This document shows positions 9,947 through 21,400 of a stretch of 64,000 nt of DNA, piece by piece. The notes beneath the pieces were generated by a model. That model searched no databases and had not been told where the DNA came from. It was given only the letters and a program-made list of their open reading frames with translations. The position numbers were made by a program, and so were the translations under genes. How positions within the stretch are numbered: the stretch's first letter is position 1; each line of letters starts with the position of its first letter. Location: NCBI GenBank assembly GCA_003254925.1, contig QANZ01042269.1, positions 10,281 to 74,280 of the forward strand, given 5' to 3'. The stretch is from Chamaecrista fasciculata (lineage: Eukaryota; Streptophyta; Magnoliopsida; Fabales; Fabaceae).

Positions 9947-12353
9947 TATAATCAGAGGGAATTTCAAAGGGGTCCAGAATTTCATCAGGATCAGCAGAAG
10001 ATGAACTAGGGTGAGCCTTTATCCATTTAAACCAAGAAGATGATCGAGATTGAGATTGAGATTGAGATTGAGATTGAGATTGGGATTGATTCTCTTCAGG
10101 GTTCTCCTGATCTGAAGTAGGACTTGAAGGAGCTGACGAAAACTCATCTACTGGCGGCAATTCTTCAAACTTGGTAAAGGAAATCAATACTTTAACACTA
10201 GGAATAACTGGGATTGCAACCTGAATGTCAAAGGCAGTGGAAATAAGCTTAAAATCAATCATGTGTTCATATATTGATAAAATAAATAACAAAGATCTCC
10301 AAAGATAATGAAACCAATGAACATAATTAAAATTGGACACAAAAGAGTTGAACATTTCAATGGCCTTAATTCAAAGAAGGTCCAATATTGCCGGTAAAAG
10401 ATTGATTTTTTTACTGAAAAATATAATAAAATAATAGCTGCTGGAAGAGATCATGCTCTGTTTGGATCTATGTTCAAAATTCAATGGCCTTGCCTCGTAA
10501 TTCTCACTCAACTTATGAACTCAGCATCAACACCTGATGACAAGCTCTTTCTTTCTACGTTTCAAATGAAGCATCGTAGAAATCTAGGAATTTAAGGATC
10601 CAAATTAAGAATAGATCATATAAGCACTTTCTTCCTTTTTGCTATTCCGCACATCAGTGACAGATAATCATAAATATGATATAAATTGTTAATAAAAACT
10701 AATCAGTAGCTCATGCAACCTTTAGGCTTAGTTTGTATTTGTAATGACTAATGAATGATAAATGAAAAGTGAAATAATGATGGAAATAGCCAAATGAACT
10801 TATTTACAATGATTTTTCCAAATTCTGATGAAGTATGCCCACTTGCCCAAAGTACTAAGATTTTGTTGTAAAAATCTTAAACCAAATACGTAAACGAAGA
10901 GAAAATATAATGAAAACGAATATATTGCACAGACCTTGACAGGAAAGGTTTCTTTTGGAAGTTTTGTGGTAAGGAGTTCTCTTAAACGACGAACAGCTTT
11001 CACTTTATCTGCAAGAATGTCAAGCAATGGCAACAGATCTTCAACCTCTAATGGAAAGTCTGGAGAAAGCCAAAGAACAGGCCTCATTCCTTGCCCTAGC
11101 TTAAACTCAAAATCATTTCTTTCTTCATTATTATCTTTAGTATTGCTGCCACCAGAATCCGCAGAAGATGCTTTATTGTCTTTTCCCTTCTTGTTCTCTT
11201 TCTCTTTGTGTCCACGTCCTTTTTTTTCTTTTTTTCCTCCCTTTTTATGATCTTCATTATTCGATTCCAATAAATCCATGCTTTGTTGAAGTGCAACTTC
11301 CAGTTGCTTTCTTTCTTCCTCTGTCAACATGTCTTGTATTTCTTTATTAGTAGTATTACTCTCTTGTATTTCTTTATTAGTATTATTATTCTCTTTTTTA
11401 TTTTCATCTGTTCTAGTTCCAGGAGCCCTTATTGATTTGCCAACCACACTCACATTATGCATTTCATACACCTTAGCTTTAAATGGCCCAACCATCTCTT
11501 TTCTCTCCTTTCGTCTCCATGTCAATTGGGGTTCAAGAACTGCTTGAGTCACATCAATTTTAATTTTTTTTGTATTAACCTGACCTTTTTTTTTGTTGAA
11601 TCGTTCCTGTATCTGTGTTTCAGTTGGTTCTTTAGCAACAACTATAAAAGAAATCACTTCCTTTTTCTTGTGAAACAACATGCAGAACGTACCAGGTCGT
11701 TTCTTCCCATCCGCTGAACCATCCCCAAGGAAAAAAAGGCTCATGTCTGATCTCTTGAATTGCATACCATCAAAACCAGCCAAAGTCATATCTGCCCTCA
11801 TATTACCACCTCTTTTCCAAATTTTGTAAGTATCAGAGGGAGCAATCCTTGAGATGAAAGGAATTACAGAGCTCTCAAAATGGAATGTCATCTCCATGTA
11901 AAAGTCTTTCATCCTTTGCATTGTACCCACATAGCGAGGCAATCTTCTTTGATATTTTTCATCAATATGATTCCAAGAATACTTTACCATAATCAACCCA
12001 ACTTTCTCTTGTTTGTTGATGATAGCTTCTGAAAGAGCACTCCATCCTTGTTTGTTCTTCAAGTTTTTGTTGGCCCCAGCAACCATAAGCATTTCAGTGG
12101 CCTTATCATCACCAAGTTTAGCAGCCAAGTGAAGAGGAGTGTCTCGATTCGGAACATCACGATAATCAAGTACAGCAGAGATAGTGGAAGCCTTCTCTTC
12201 CTCGGCTATCGCCTCAGCCTCATTGCGAAGCTCGAATGGGTTTCTAAGTCGTGGAAGACCTGCTAGTATCTTTTCAAGACCACTATAATCCTTCAACACC
12301 AACGCCTTGTGCACAAGACTATGAGCATATTTCGAAACATCAAAATCCGCCAT
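9927..12353 (-). CDS. ANKRD13-like protein, copy 2, with altered C terminus
   Basis: Two coding exons on the minus strand, 10935-12353 and 9927-10220, are joined in phase 0 and encode about 570 residues. The start is the ATG of MADFDVSKYAHS at 12353. It is the closest relative of copy 1: ankyrin repeats (DTPLHLAAKLGD), the GPCR-chaperone-type domain (FHFESSVIPFISRIAPSD) and a charged linker. Its ubiquitin-interacting motif is the most canonical of the three (EEERKQLEVALQQSMDLLE, with the conserved Ala-Leu and Ser). A (Gln-Ser)n run lies in the last exon. The protein ends DYTWKEVN instead of continuing into the Lys-rich tail of copies 1 and 3, because an LTR-like fragment replaces the 3' coding end. 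The leader has a 125-bp intron (12453-12577). Whether the loss of the tail matters is unknown. Confidence 0.86.
10046..10087. repeat. Hexanucleotide repeat inside the coding exon of copy 2
   Basis: Six perfect GAGATT units (10046-10081) and one GGGATT unit are read on the minus strand as alternating Gln-Ser codons. They give a run of about six QS pairs where copy 1 has only NQSQSESSS. This is a coding microsatellite that probably varies between individuals. Confidence 0.9.
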
Positions 12354-13125
12354 TCTTAACGAGTAAGTACAACACACCAACCCACACTAATTAACACTCA
12401 TAAGTCATAACCTCAAATGATTCCAATCATCAAATTAAAATCCAGAACTTGACTGAGAACATAAAAATCAGAGGAAACCAACAAATTAAAGAGATAGGGC
12501 TAAAATACATTAGAAGCAGGAAAAAAAAGGGATTCTGGGTGAAATTAGCAGTAGCATCGACAGACAAAGATGGTTACCTTTCTTGTATTTATTTCGTTTC
12601 CGCTTCCACTGTAGCCCCTTCCAAGAGTCCACTCGAATGGAATTAGTCTGGGAAACCTACAGTTTTACCCCCCAAAAAGAAAAGGTATAGTAATGGAGGA
12701 CATTTTCTCCATCGTTCGGAAAAGAAAAGAGAAGCGGAGATGGAAATAGCAATGGTTATCCATTTGGCAGTGAAATCCCTCAAATTAGGACTTTTGTGAT
12801 TGCGCGCAAAAGTTGGGTGCAACAGAAGGAGAAAACTGAGTGAACCATACATAATATTACATAAGGTGCATCTGCAAGGACTTTTTCTAACAATATTAGA
12901 TATTGGAATTCAAATTAATTATATAATTCATGTTATTAAAACTTTATATAAATAAATATTTATGTATTGCAAGAGGCAAACCTTAATATATATATATTGC
13001 CATATTTAAAATATATTATTAGATATAGTTATTTTTATTTAAAACATCAAAACAATTTTTTTTTTTTATAAAATTAGGTTATTTAAAGATTTTTTATGAC
13101 TTAATCATCCTTAGTATATATTTTA
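12354..13125 (-). promoter_or_regulatory. 5' leader and upstream region of ANKRD13-like copy 2
   Basis: The leader carries a 125-bp intron (donor at 12577, acceptor at 12453) whose ends and flanks align with the leader of copy 1. The first leader exon lies from 12578 upward; the transcription start is not obvious. Bases about 12850-13050 are AT-rich with nothing recognisable. Bases about 13050-13125 match the 3' flank of copy 2 at about 9150-9230 and therefore belong to the 3' flank of copy 3. Confidence 0.5.
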
Positions 13126-13693
13126 AGTTTAATTAGTTTGTTAGTCATTATAGCTTAAACCAATTTTCAATTAAACCTTTATAATTTTAATTTTCACAAT
13201 TAAGTCCATATACTTTTTATTTGGTTTATAATTAAAATCATGTCGCTAAATATTAACTGAGTTTCATTCCTTAACAGCTAATGTGACAAACAAAAATGAT
13301 AATTAAATTTATTTAATATGAAAATAACATTTAAATAAATAAAAATTTATAAAATGAATTAAATTATAATTGCACAGAAGACATAAATTTTTTTCAAGAA
13401 GAAATGATAAAACTTCGTGTTAATTTTAATTTCTAGAAGATGTAAAATAATAGGAAATAGTTTTGCATTGACTTTAATTTTAAAGAAGATACATTTTTTA
13501 TAAAATAAGATATTATAAAGTTTGGTTGATTTAGGTGTTTTTTTTTGGCCAAAGATTTAGGTGTTTATTAGATGTTAAATAAGTTTGAATACAAATAAAA
13601 TAAAAGCATCTGGACTCAATTATAGAAATTGAAACTATGAAGACTTAACTGAAAATTGATATAGATTGTAGGGACAAATGAATGAATTAAACC
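13126..13693. mobile_element. Mutator-like non-autonomous element, 568 bp
   Basis: The ends AGTTTAATTAGTTTG and, inverted, GGTTTAATTCATTCATTTG begin inverted repeats of about 90 bp that share CAATTTTCA(A/G)TTAA and AATT(A/G)AGTCC blocks. Flanks are TATATTTTA (13117-13125) and TATACTTTA (13694-13702), a 9-bp duplication with one mismatch. No coding capacity is visible. The equivalent 3' flank of copy 2 lacks it, so it inserted after the tandem duplication. Confidence 0.65.
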
Positions 13694-14071
13694 TATACTT
13701 TATTAACTAAAACCCCAACCGCATTTTTTTCCTCTAGAACAAATACTCAGATAAACAGCCCCAAGTGACAACGCCAGTGGATTTTGTAAGAAACTCCAAT
13801 CACACATTCAAACTGGCGAAAGTTGGCTTGAGATTGAGACTATTGTGTTAAGGGCTGACCACATATGTTGAAAAGAAGAGTCAACAAATCTATGGTTTAT
13901 ACTTAAAATGTTCATCAGCAAATGAAGCAAGAATCACAATATATATTCCCTATGCCACATCCCTCCTTCCCCTCCCCCAAAAATACAGGGGAATTTAAAT
14001 CCCAATGACGATTAACATGTGAACAGAACAGGTTCAATATTTGTTGTTTCATTCTTGAAGCACTCAATAGT

Positions 14072-17000
14072 CTAACTATGACTTTTCCCTTTCTTAGCTT
14101 TATTCTTCTCCTGCATCTTCTTTTTCTTTGCTTCTGCTGTAATCCAGGTATAGTCAGACGGAATCGCAAAAGGGTCTTGAATATTTTCTATCCGGCTACT
14201 CGAACTGGCACTAGCCGATGAGCTAGGGCGATGGTAAGGAGCCTTTATCCACTGAAACCAAGATGATGCCGAGAAATTTGTTAATGCAGGGCTCTCACGG
14301 CCAGTTGCAGCAGAAGGGCTTGAAGGTGGTGTTGTAAATTCATCTAATGGCTGCAGTTCCTCAAACTTGGTAAAAGTAACCAACACTCTAATTGTGGGAA
14401 CCACAGGGATGGCCACCTGAATGTGCAAAAATGATGAATGGGTTACGTCAACACATACTGAGAGAGACAGAAAAGAAAAACTACTACAATGAAGTTTCCA
14501 ACTCAAGCTAGCCAACAAAGTTTATACTTTACCATTGACATGATGCAACAAGTTTGGCATCCTCAACTATAAATATGCACTCGTCTAATGGCTGTCAATA
14601 TCAATTAACTAACACCCTAAGCCATAGACTTATGTCCAACCTTACTATTTTTTTTTTTTGGTAGGGAAAAGTTTAGGTGAGTTGGGCCCCGGGGGCTCAC
14701 CAAGGCTAGGGCAGGCCTCAAGGCTCTATGAGCGCTTATAGAGGTACTTACAGATCGCCTACCAACAAGGCCCTCACATCGGCAGTGGAAATCGAACTTA
14801 CGACCTTGTGGGTTATGAGTTGACTCCTTACCAACTGGGCCAACCTTTGACCAACCTTACTATTTTATTACTTAAACATTTCAACCAAACAGAATTTTAC
14901 TCTACGACCTGCTGCGAGCCTGCTAATTAGCTTTCCTTTAATGAACAGGCCAATCTTAAACCAAAGAAAGTTAGTTTCTGTTACCACTTTCTAGCATATC
15001 GGAACAACAATGGGTATCTGATTACTAGACTCTATATAACAGAGTACAATAGTTTGTTTATTAATGAAAGAAGCTTTCCTTGGAAGAAGGAAGGGAAAGG
15101 GACATGATAAAGATAAGGTGTTCTCAAGAGCGAAACAGTAACATTGAGACCAAAGACTGACTCAGAGAAGTAAGAATACATCTGGCAGGCGATGATTTGT
15201 GTAGAGGCCCTAGGTTCAAATCAAAATACAATCACATTGAATCAGTGAAGTGAAATTGCTTGTTCACAATTGAATCTTTACAAAGTCCAGTGCCACACAT
15301 AAACTATATATTAAAACAGTAGTATTTGACTTATAGACCGATTTCTCTCTTATGTAGTTGTGGACAAACAGTAGTATTTGTATCCAAATAGTACACATAA
15401 ACTATATATTAAAACAGTACTATTCTGATTCTACAGAATTACTGCCCACAGATCAGTCGACCAAAGGAAGTGTCAAATACGAAATTAGAGAAAACACTTT
15501 GGGACACTGCTTTCTTATTATATATTTCCTCGTCTCTTTCCAATACTTCTGATTATATTAAAAAATAAGCATTATATCTGAACATAGGCCAATACTTGAG
15601 AAGGGAAAAGAACACAGTCTACACTATTAGCTGCATAAATAAGCACAATCAATTAACAGTGAGTGATGCATCAAGGAAAACAAAATGGGAAAAATTAACG
15701 GTAACAAAGATACTTCCCAAGAATTATTACCAGAATATCAATATTTCTAGCGACGGAAATAAATTGAAGATGATTATGAGCACAAACCTTAACTGGAAAC
15801 GTTCCCATTGGAAGTTTTGTGGTAAGGAGTTCTCTTAAACGACGTATTGCTTTAACTTTATTGGCAACAATATCAAGTAATGGCAACAATTCTTCAACTT
15901 TTAGTGGAAAGTTAGGGGAAAGCCAAAGAATTGGCCTTAATCCTTTCTTATATTCATTTTCACGATTTCCATGGCTTTTGCTATCAGAATTTGCAGAAGA
16001 AGCTCTGGCATCTTTTCTTCTCCGATGCTCATCACCACCCCTCAACGCAATCTCCACAGAATGTCTGCCTGGCTTACTCTGATTCCTTGAAGGAGAATCC
16101 CCCAATAGATCACTAACTTTATCATCTACGCAGAGGGAATTTCTTGGTGGAGCAATCTTTTTTTGTGGTTCTTGTTTAGAATCCTTCTTTCTCCATCCAC
16201 CAAACCATCCTTTCTTTTCCTGCTTATTATCTCCATTCCTATAGTTGTTTCCATCTTCGATGGGAATATCCCTATGTTCATAACAACTGTGGCGATGCCC
16301 AATGACCCCCTCACCATTCTCATTGCTCAAATCTGATGAATCTAACTTCAGAGCATCTTCCAGTTGCCTTCTTTCATCCTCTGTCAAAATGTCACTAAAT
16401 TCACTCTCCGTTTCATTTTCATTGCAAGATGTGAATAACTCATCATCTGTCATAGCACCAGGAACCCTTCTAGATTTGATGCTTACAACTACATTGTGCA
16501 TATCATACACCTTGGCTCTCCAAGGACCTACCATTTCTGTCCTCTCCTGTCGCCTCCAAGTCAACTGGGGCAAAAGAACTGCTTGGGTAACATCAATCCC
16601 AGGCCTAAATATATTAGTTTGAGACATTGCAACCACTTCTTGCTGAACCTCTTCATCGGTTGCTGGAAAACCAGCCTCATCTAGGGCATTCATTATCTCC
16701 TTATCCTTATGTGAAATCATACAAAGAGACCCAGCTGGCACCTTCCCATCCTCAGATCCATCACCCAGAAATAGAATGCTCTGATCTGATCTCTGAATTC
16801 TAAAACCGTCAAAACCAGCCAAAGTCATGTCTGCCCTCAGATTCGCACCCCTTTTCCAAATCTTGTAAGTATCAGATGGCGCAATCCTTGAGATGAATGG
16901 AATGACAGAACTCTCAAAATGGAATGTTATCTCCATGTAGAAATCTCTCATCCTTCGCATGGTCCCCACTAAGCGAGGCAATCTTCTACACCATTTTGCC

Positions 17001-17392
17001 CATGCCAAAGGCTGATAATGCCTAATTATAGTCCTGGCAATACCCTCTTCTCTGTTGCAAATGGCTTCCTGAAGAGCACTCCATCCTTGTTCATTCTGCA
17101 AACTCCAATCTGCCCCGGCCACCATAAGCATCTCAGTTGCTACTTCATCACCAATTTTTACAGCCAGGTGAAGAGGAGTGTCACGATTTGGCACATCACG
17201 CCGATCAATCACAGCAGCAATAGCATCAGCCTTCTCTTCCTCAACCACTGAAGCTGCTTCAGTGCGAATATCGGCTGGGTTACCAAGTCGTGGGAGACCC
17301 CCCAATATCCTCTTAAGGCCTGCATAATCCTTCAATATGATGGCCTTGTGCACGGGACTATGAGCATATCTTGCAGCATCTATACCAGCCAT
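14072..17392 (-). CDS. ANKRD13-like protein, copy 3 (longest)
   Basis: Two coding exons on the minus strand, 15788-17392 and 14072-14416, are joined in phase 0 and encode about 649 residues. The ATG of MAGIDAARYAHS at 17392 aligns with the starts of the other copies; the open frame upstream of it has no ATG. Domains are in the same order: ankyrin repeats (DTPLHLAVKIGD), the GPCR-chaperone-type domain (FHFESSVIPFISRIAPSD), a degenerate ubiquitin-interacting motif (EDERRQLEDALKLDSSDLS), then a linker about 80 residues longer than in copies 1 and 2, and a Lys-rich C terminus. It is the most diverged member and may be the ancestral form, since its length is nearer what I recall for plant relatives. 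A leader intron probably spans about 17454-17764 (donor GTGAGTATC). The 1.4-kb coding intron holds a SINE. Confidence 0.88.
14652..14850 (-). mobile_element. tRNA-derived SINE in intron of ANKRD13-like copy 3
   Basis: Read on the minus strand it begins with a tRNA-like head: an A-box-like TGGCCCAGTTGGTAAGG and a B-box-like AGTTCGATTTCC. It ends CCCTACC followed by an A-run. A perfect 16-bp target duplication, CCAACCTTACTATTTT, flanks it at 14636-14651 and 14851-14866. It is about 199 bp long and in the same orientation as the host gene. The intact duplication indicates a fairly recent insertion. Confidence 0.92.
15295..15425. repeat. Short direct repeat in the same intron
   Basis: The sequence CACATAAACTATATATTAAAACAGTA(G/C)TATT occurs twice, at about 15295-15327 and 15393-15425, with one difference. 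It is probably a local tandem duplication and no function is apparent. Confidence 0.75.
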
Positions 17393-18960
17393 ACCTTGAG
17401 CATAAAAGGGACCAGCCAACACTAATAATTACAGCCTATACACATACCATAAACTGAAACCTGATTGCACATCAAGATCTCCAGGTTTTAGAATTTAGCT
17501 ACACAAACTTGCATAATCCGAACATTAAGTACTAAGTATAACCAAATCAGAGCGGTTGATTCAACCAATAAAATAGACTCCGCTGACAAATTGTCCTCTC
17601 AAGCCCTATCAATCACAAGTAAAAATGAAGCAACCTGAATCAGAATCTAAAAGACAGAACATGAGAAAAAAGAGAGTTGACACCTATTCTATACACCGTC
17701 AGAAAGGCAAGTATCATGTGTGGTCTCAGATCAAGAAACCAAAGAAATAAAGATAGATACTCACCTTCTTCCTTTTGTTCTGTTATGATTCTTCGGTGAC
17801 TCCCCCAAGAGTCCAAGATTGAAAAGCTCGAAGAGAATCGAGTACTCAACCTCCCCAACTTATCCTCTTCACAAGTAGAAAACAAAAAGGTAAACAGCAA
17901 AGATCCTTGTGATCCAATCCAGATCAGACAAACATAAGAACATGCATGTGGCTGTGTGCAGCAAAATTCTATAATAAACAAATATTAAAGAAAAAAAAAA
18001 AGAAACAAGCAAAAAGTGAAGAAGGGGGATTTGTTAAAGAAACGGGAAAAGGGTACAGAGTGAAGGAAGGAATACAAGGGAGCAATAAAACCCCACCATC
18101 AAAGCAAAGAAAGGAACTTGTTTAGGTTGTAAAGGAATAGCTGAAAAGAGAATTAAACCCCAGAGACAGATAAAAGATAATTGAAAGTAAAAGAAAAGAA
18201 TATTTTAGTCAGTTAAGGTATGTGTGCGATGAAGAGAAAAAGAAAAGGACAAAATGAAATGTCCAAGGACTACGGTCTACCCTCCCAAATTAGGACGAGA
18301 AGAAGAAAACTGATAAGGATAAAATTAAAGCAAACGGAGAGGGACCTCTAATGGTGGCTCAAGATCATTTCATCGAAGCTTAGTTAGTGGAATTATAGTA
18401 GTATAAGCATCAAGCAATCAACTTTAAGCATACCCTTTTGAAATCACAGTCACAGGCAAAAGCAAGAGTGAGAGAACGAGAAATAGGAGGGTCCATCATA
18501 ATGGGAAGGCAACATGTGAGGCAGGAAAGAAGGAACCTGCTTTCTTCCTATTTCCTTTTCAATTTTAATATTTTATTTTTTACAGCGTCAATGGAATAAA
18601 CTAATTTAATTCTTTCTACAGTTGTTGATTTGAGTAGAAGTAGAACGAGGGATTAATTAATTAATTAAGTCCAAAAATCTCGCTTTTTCGGCCCTTTTTG
18701 GGTGTTTCATAGTTTAGAGCACCCACCCAAACAGTGCCTTATCGAATATGCTTTGCCATAATGTCAGTCAAATGGTCCACACATCAACGTGTTTGGGGTA
18801 AAAGATAAAGTTATCCTCTGTTCCATCTGATCAGTGATAATGATGATTACTGATTTACCATTGGCCTCTTCTCTTCTCTTAGTCTTTATTCTCCAAATCC
18901 AACAGCGAAATATGATTTTCTTTCATTTTCTTGCCAAATTTTGATGATAATTTTTTTTTG
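17393..18960 (-). promoter_or_regulatory. 5' leader and upstream region of ANKRD13-like copy 3
   Basis: A leader intron is likely between a donor at 17764 (GTGAGTATC on the minus strand) and acceptors at 17461 or 17454. The leader exon lies upward from 17765 and is pyrimidine-rich on the minus strand to about 18350. Beyond about 18550 the sequence is AT-rich intergenic with no gene. No clear TATA box can be assigned. Confidence 0.45.
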
Positions 18961-19165
18961 GATAAATTATATTTTAGTAATTTATTCTATGGATTAATCT
19001 CACTTTAATATTTTATTCTTTCAAAAGTGACACTTTAACACTATATTTTTTGCATCGTTAACATTTTAATATTTTAAAAAAGATTGATAAGGTAACAAAT
19101 TGTGAAGAAACAAAATACCAAAATGAAATCGGTTAATAGATTATGATATCAAAGTATAATTTATC
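18961..19165. mobile_element. Small inverted-repeat element, 205 bp
   Basis: The left end GATAAATTATATTTTAG and the inverted right end GATAAATTATACTTTGATATC continue as imperfect inverted repeats of about 55 bp. The flanks are T-rich, so a target duplication cannot be defined. It is probably another Mutator-like MITE, non-coding. Confidence 0.6.
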
Positions 19166-20429
19166 TTTTTATTTTAATTTCTTTTTTGTTGGTTATGAAT
19201 TTTTTTTATGTTTTATGTTACTTAATAAAGCATACATTTTTGTTCCTGAGATTAACAATAAAAAATGTGTCTCAAGTTATACGCAAATATCATTGTCTAA
19301 ACCTTTTAAAGTAGCACTTACGGCAGGTTATTTTTTTGGGGTGCTTGGTCAATGTTTTCTAACTTACATTTTTATATTTAGCCTATTAACAATTTACAAT
19401 TAGCCTACTCTTTACGGTTTCTTCATTTTTTATTTCTTTGTCATTTCTTTTATCATACACTTTTTTTTATTTCTTTGTCGGTGATTTGGTATTATTTTAT
19501 TCACTCAATTTTTCTTCTTTCTTTGAGTATGTTTGGACTAATACTATTGTTTGACGTATTCTCGGTCCAAAGAAAACATTGCTTGATGCATGCAAGCTAC
19601 TTCCTTTTATAAATTTTTATACTGCAAACATTTGTCAATTATTAAACTTAATCTTATTTATCGCTCAAGTAATTTTTCATGCTAATTTATATTTTGTATC
19701 TGTCCTGTATGTTTTAGCCTTTTAGGCAAAACTAACCTTGCTTGACACCTTCACATGCTGACCGTAAGTGAGTTAGATAGAAGAGTAGACTTTTTCGATA
19801 AATAAACAAAATTTAATTTACGCGTTCTCCTTGGAAAATATCGTTCCTCGAATATCTGCCATAAATTCTGAAGATTTGGCCATCTTTGTGGGTTTTTCAT
19901 CAAAATCAATATTTTACTTTCTAGGGAATCAATCACCAACTCCTTGAGTTAATTTATCCATAAATAGATATGGTCATATACTCATCTGGACAAATTTACA
20001 TATCTATTTTTGTTACAATTTTACACCAAGTTACGTTAGCGATCTTATTCTTTAAAACAAATAATTTCTCTAAAAACTAATGGCAATTTAAGGCTGGGAA
20101 TAATGATAAGGTTTCGTTTTTCATTTTTCTTTACAACCATACAAATATTTTGATTACTTCACGCATCAATCAATCAATATTAATATTAACATTTTAATTA
20201 CCTTAAAAAGTTTATTTAGAAATACCAACGTACTACCAGGCATATCTGGACACGTCAATGTCCAATAGTGGACTTTGACCATAATTGATCAAGATCCTAG
20301 GAGATTAGGATTTTTTTTTTTTGGGGGGGGGGGGGTGTAAAAAACAGTAATCTGGTAGAATATCATGAAATTTTCTCGTATATATAATAAAACTTTTATT
20401 ATTGTGACCGTAATTTTATTATTAGACAT
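19166..20429. other. Intergenic, AT-rich
   Basis: No gene or clear transposon is visible. A homopolymer pair, 12 T followed by 13 G, lies at 20311-20335 just before the LINE fragment and may be error-prone in sequencing. Confidence 0.4.
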
Positions 20430-21400
20430 TTTTCCTTTTTTTATAATAATAAAAAATGATGAATAATAAATGGAGGACCCAAACTCGGACCATTTGCAAA
20501 AATTCTGCCCAGTGGAGAAAGCTGATCGTTGGGGCCCCCATCAAAGTGCTTATCAATGGTCAATCTTTCATGGGTGGATGACGCAATAAAGGAAGATAAA
20601 TTAACATAGTCCAAAACAGAACCAACCGAAGACGATAAACTATTAAAAGTAACCCGATGAATCTCCCTAGTCCTAACAATCATAATAATAGCCTTCAACA
20701 GAGAGATGTGTTGACGCTTACAAACAACCTTGTTCCTAAGCCTCCAAATCGTATCCAAACCCAAAAGCACAGTGAGCCACGTATTTGAGAATCTGTCAAG
20801 ATCCCTTTTCCACCGTGAAATCCAAAATTTGAGCCAATGCTGGATAGTTCTGAATCTAGGTGACAGAGACATTAAGGCAATGTCTAATCCGAACCAAACC
20901 GCTCTAGCAAAATGACAAGCCAAAAAACATGATCCACTGAGTCATCAGATCCCCCACAAAATGGACAAGCCACATCGCATTTGAGATGATGTCTATTCAC
21001 ATTCCATGCAAACACTAAGACTCTCATCGACGCTTTCGTAAGCCATAAATCCTTCCGCGGGAACCGGTGGGACCAAGATAGAGTATTGTTAATCTTCGGA
21101 TGGCAAGACTTCAGTAGCAAATCGTAGCCAACAACAGTTGAATACGATCCAGTAGCAAAAAATGTCCAAAAGGAGGCAATCAGGCTTATTCCTAACTGGC
21201 CTCGGCCCTCCCACAATCTGTTTGGCCTCCTCTTCTGAGCATATGATCCTAATTTTCTCCAAATCCCAAGTGTGAGAGTCATAACGAAAAAGGTCATTTA
21301 CAAAGATGCCAGAAGGCGACCCACCTAAGTGGTTATCCCATAACTGCGAATATCAACATAGTCACCCCTACCTAAACTCCAACAAAGATTATCAGTGATA
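20430..21400 (-). mobile_element. Dead LINE (non-LTR retrotransposon) fragment, zf-RVT region
   Basis: On the minus strand, two overlapping frames together resemble the C-terminal part of plant LINE polyproteins after the reverse transcriptase. One carries FPRKDLWLTKASMRVLVFAWN and then a reverse-transcriptase-associated zinc-binding motif (CDVACPFCGGSDDSVDHVFW). The other continues after a frameshift near 20915 with ACHFARAVWFG and a diverged tail. Upstream frames contain stops. No reverse transcriptase domain, poly-A tail or target duplication could be placed. It is a degenerate fragment with no function. Confidence 0.75.

Noticed and set aside
9752..10009. Plus-strand open frame across the end of ANKRD13-like copy 2
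   Set aside because: It spans the LTR-like fragment and the antisense of a real exon, with no recognisable protein family.
20441..21297. Two open frames on the minus strand as possible host genes
   Set aside because: Both read as parts of the LINE C-terminal region with the zinc-binding motif, separated by a frameshift and stops, so they are transposon debris.
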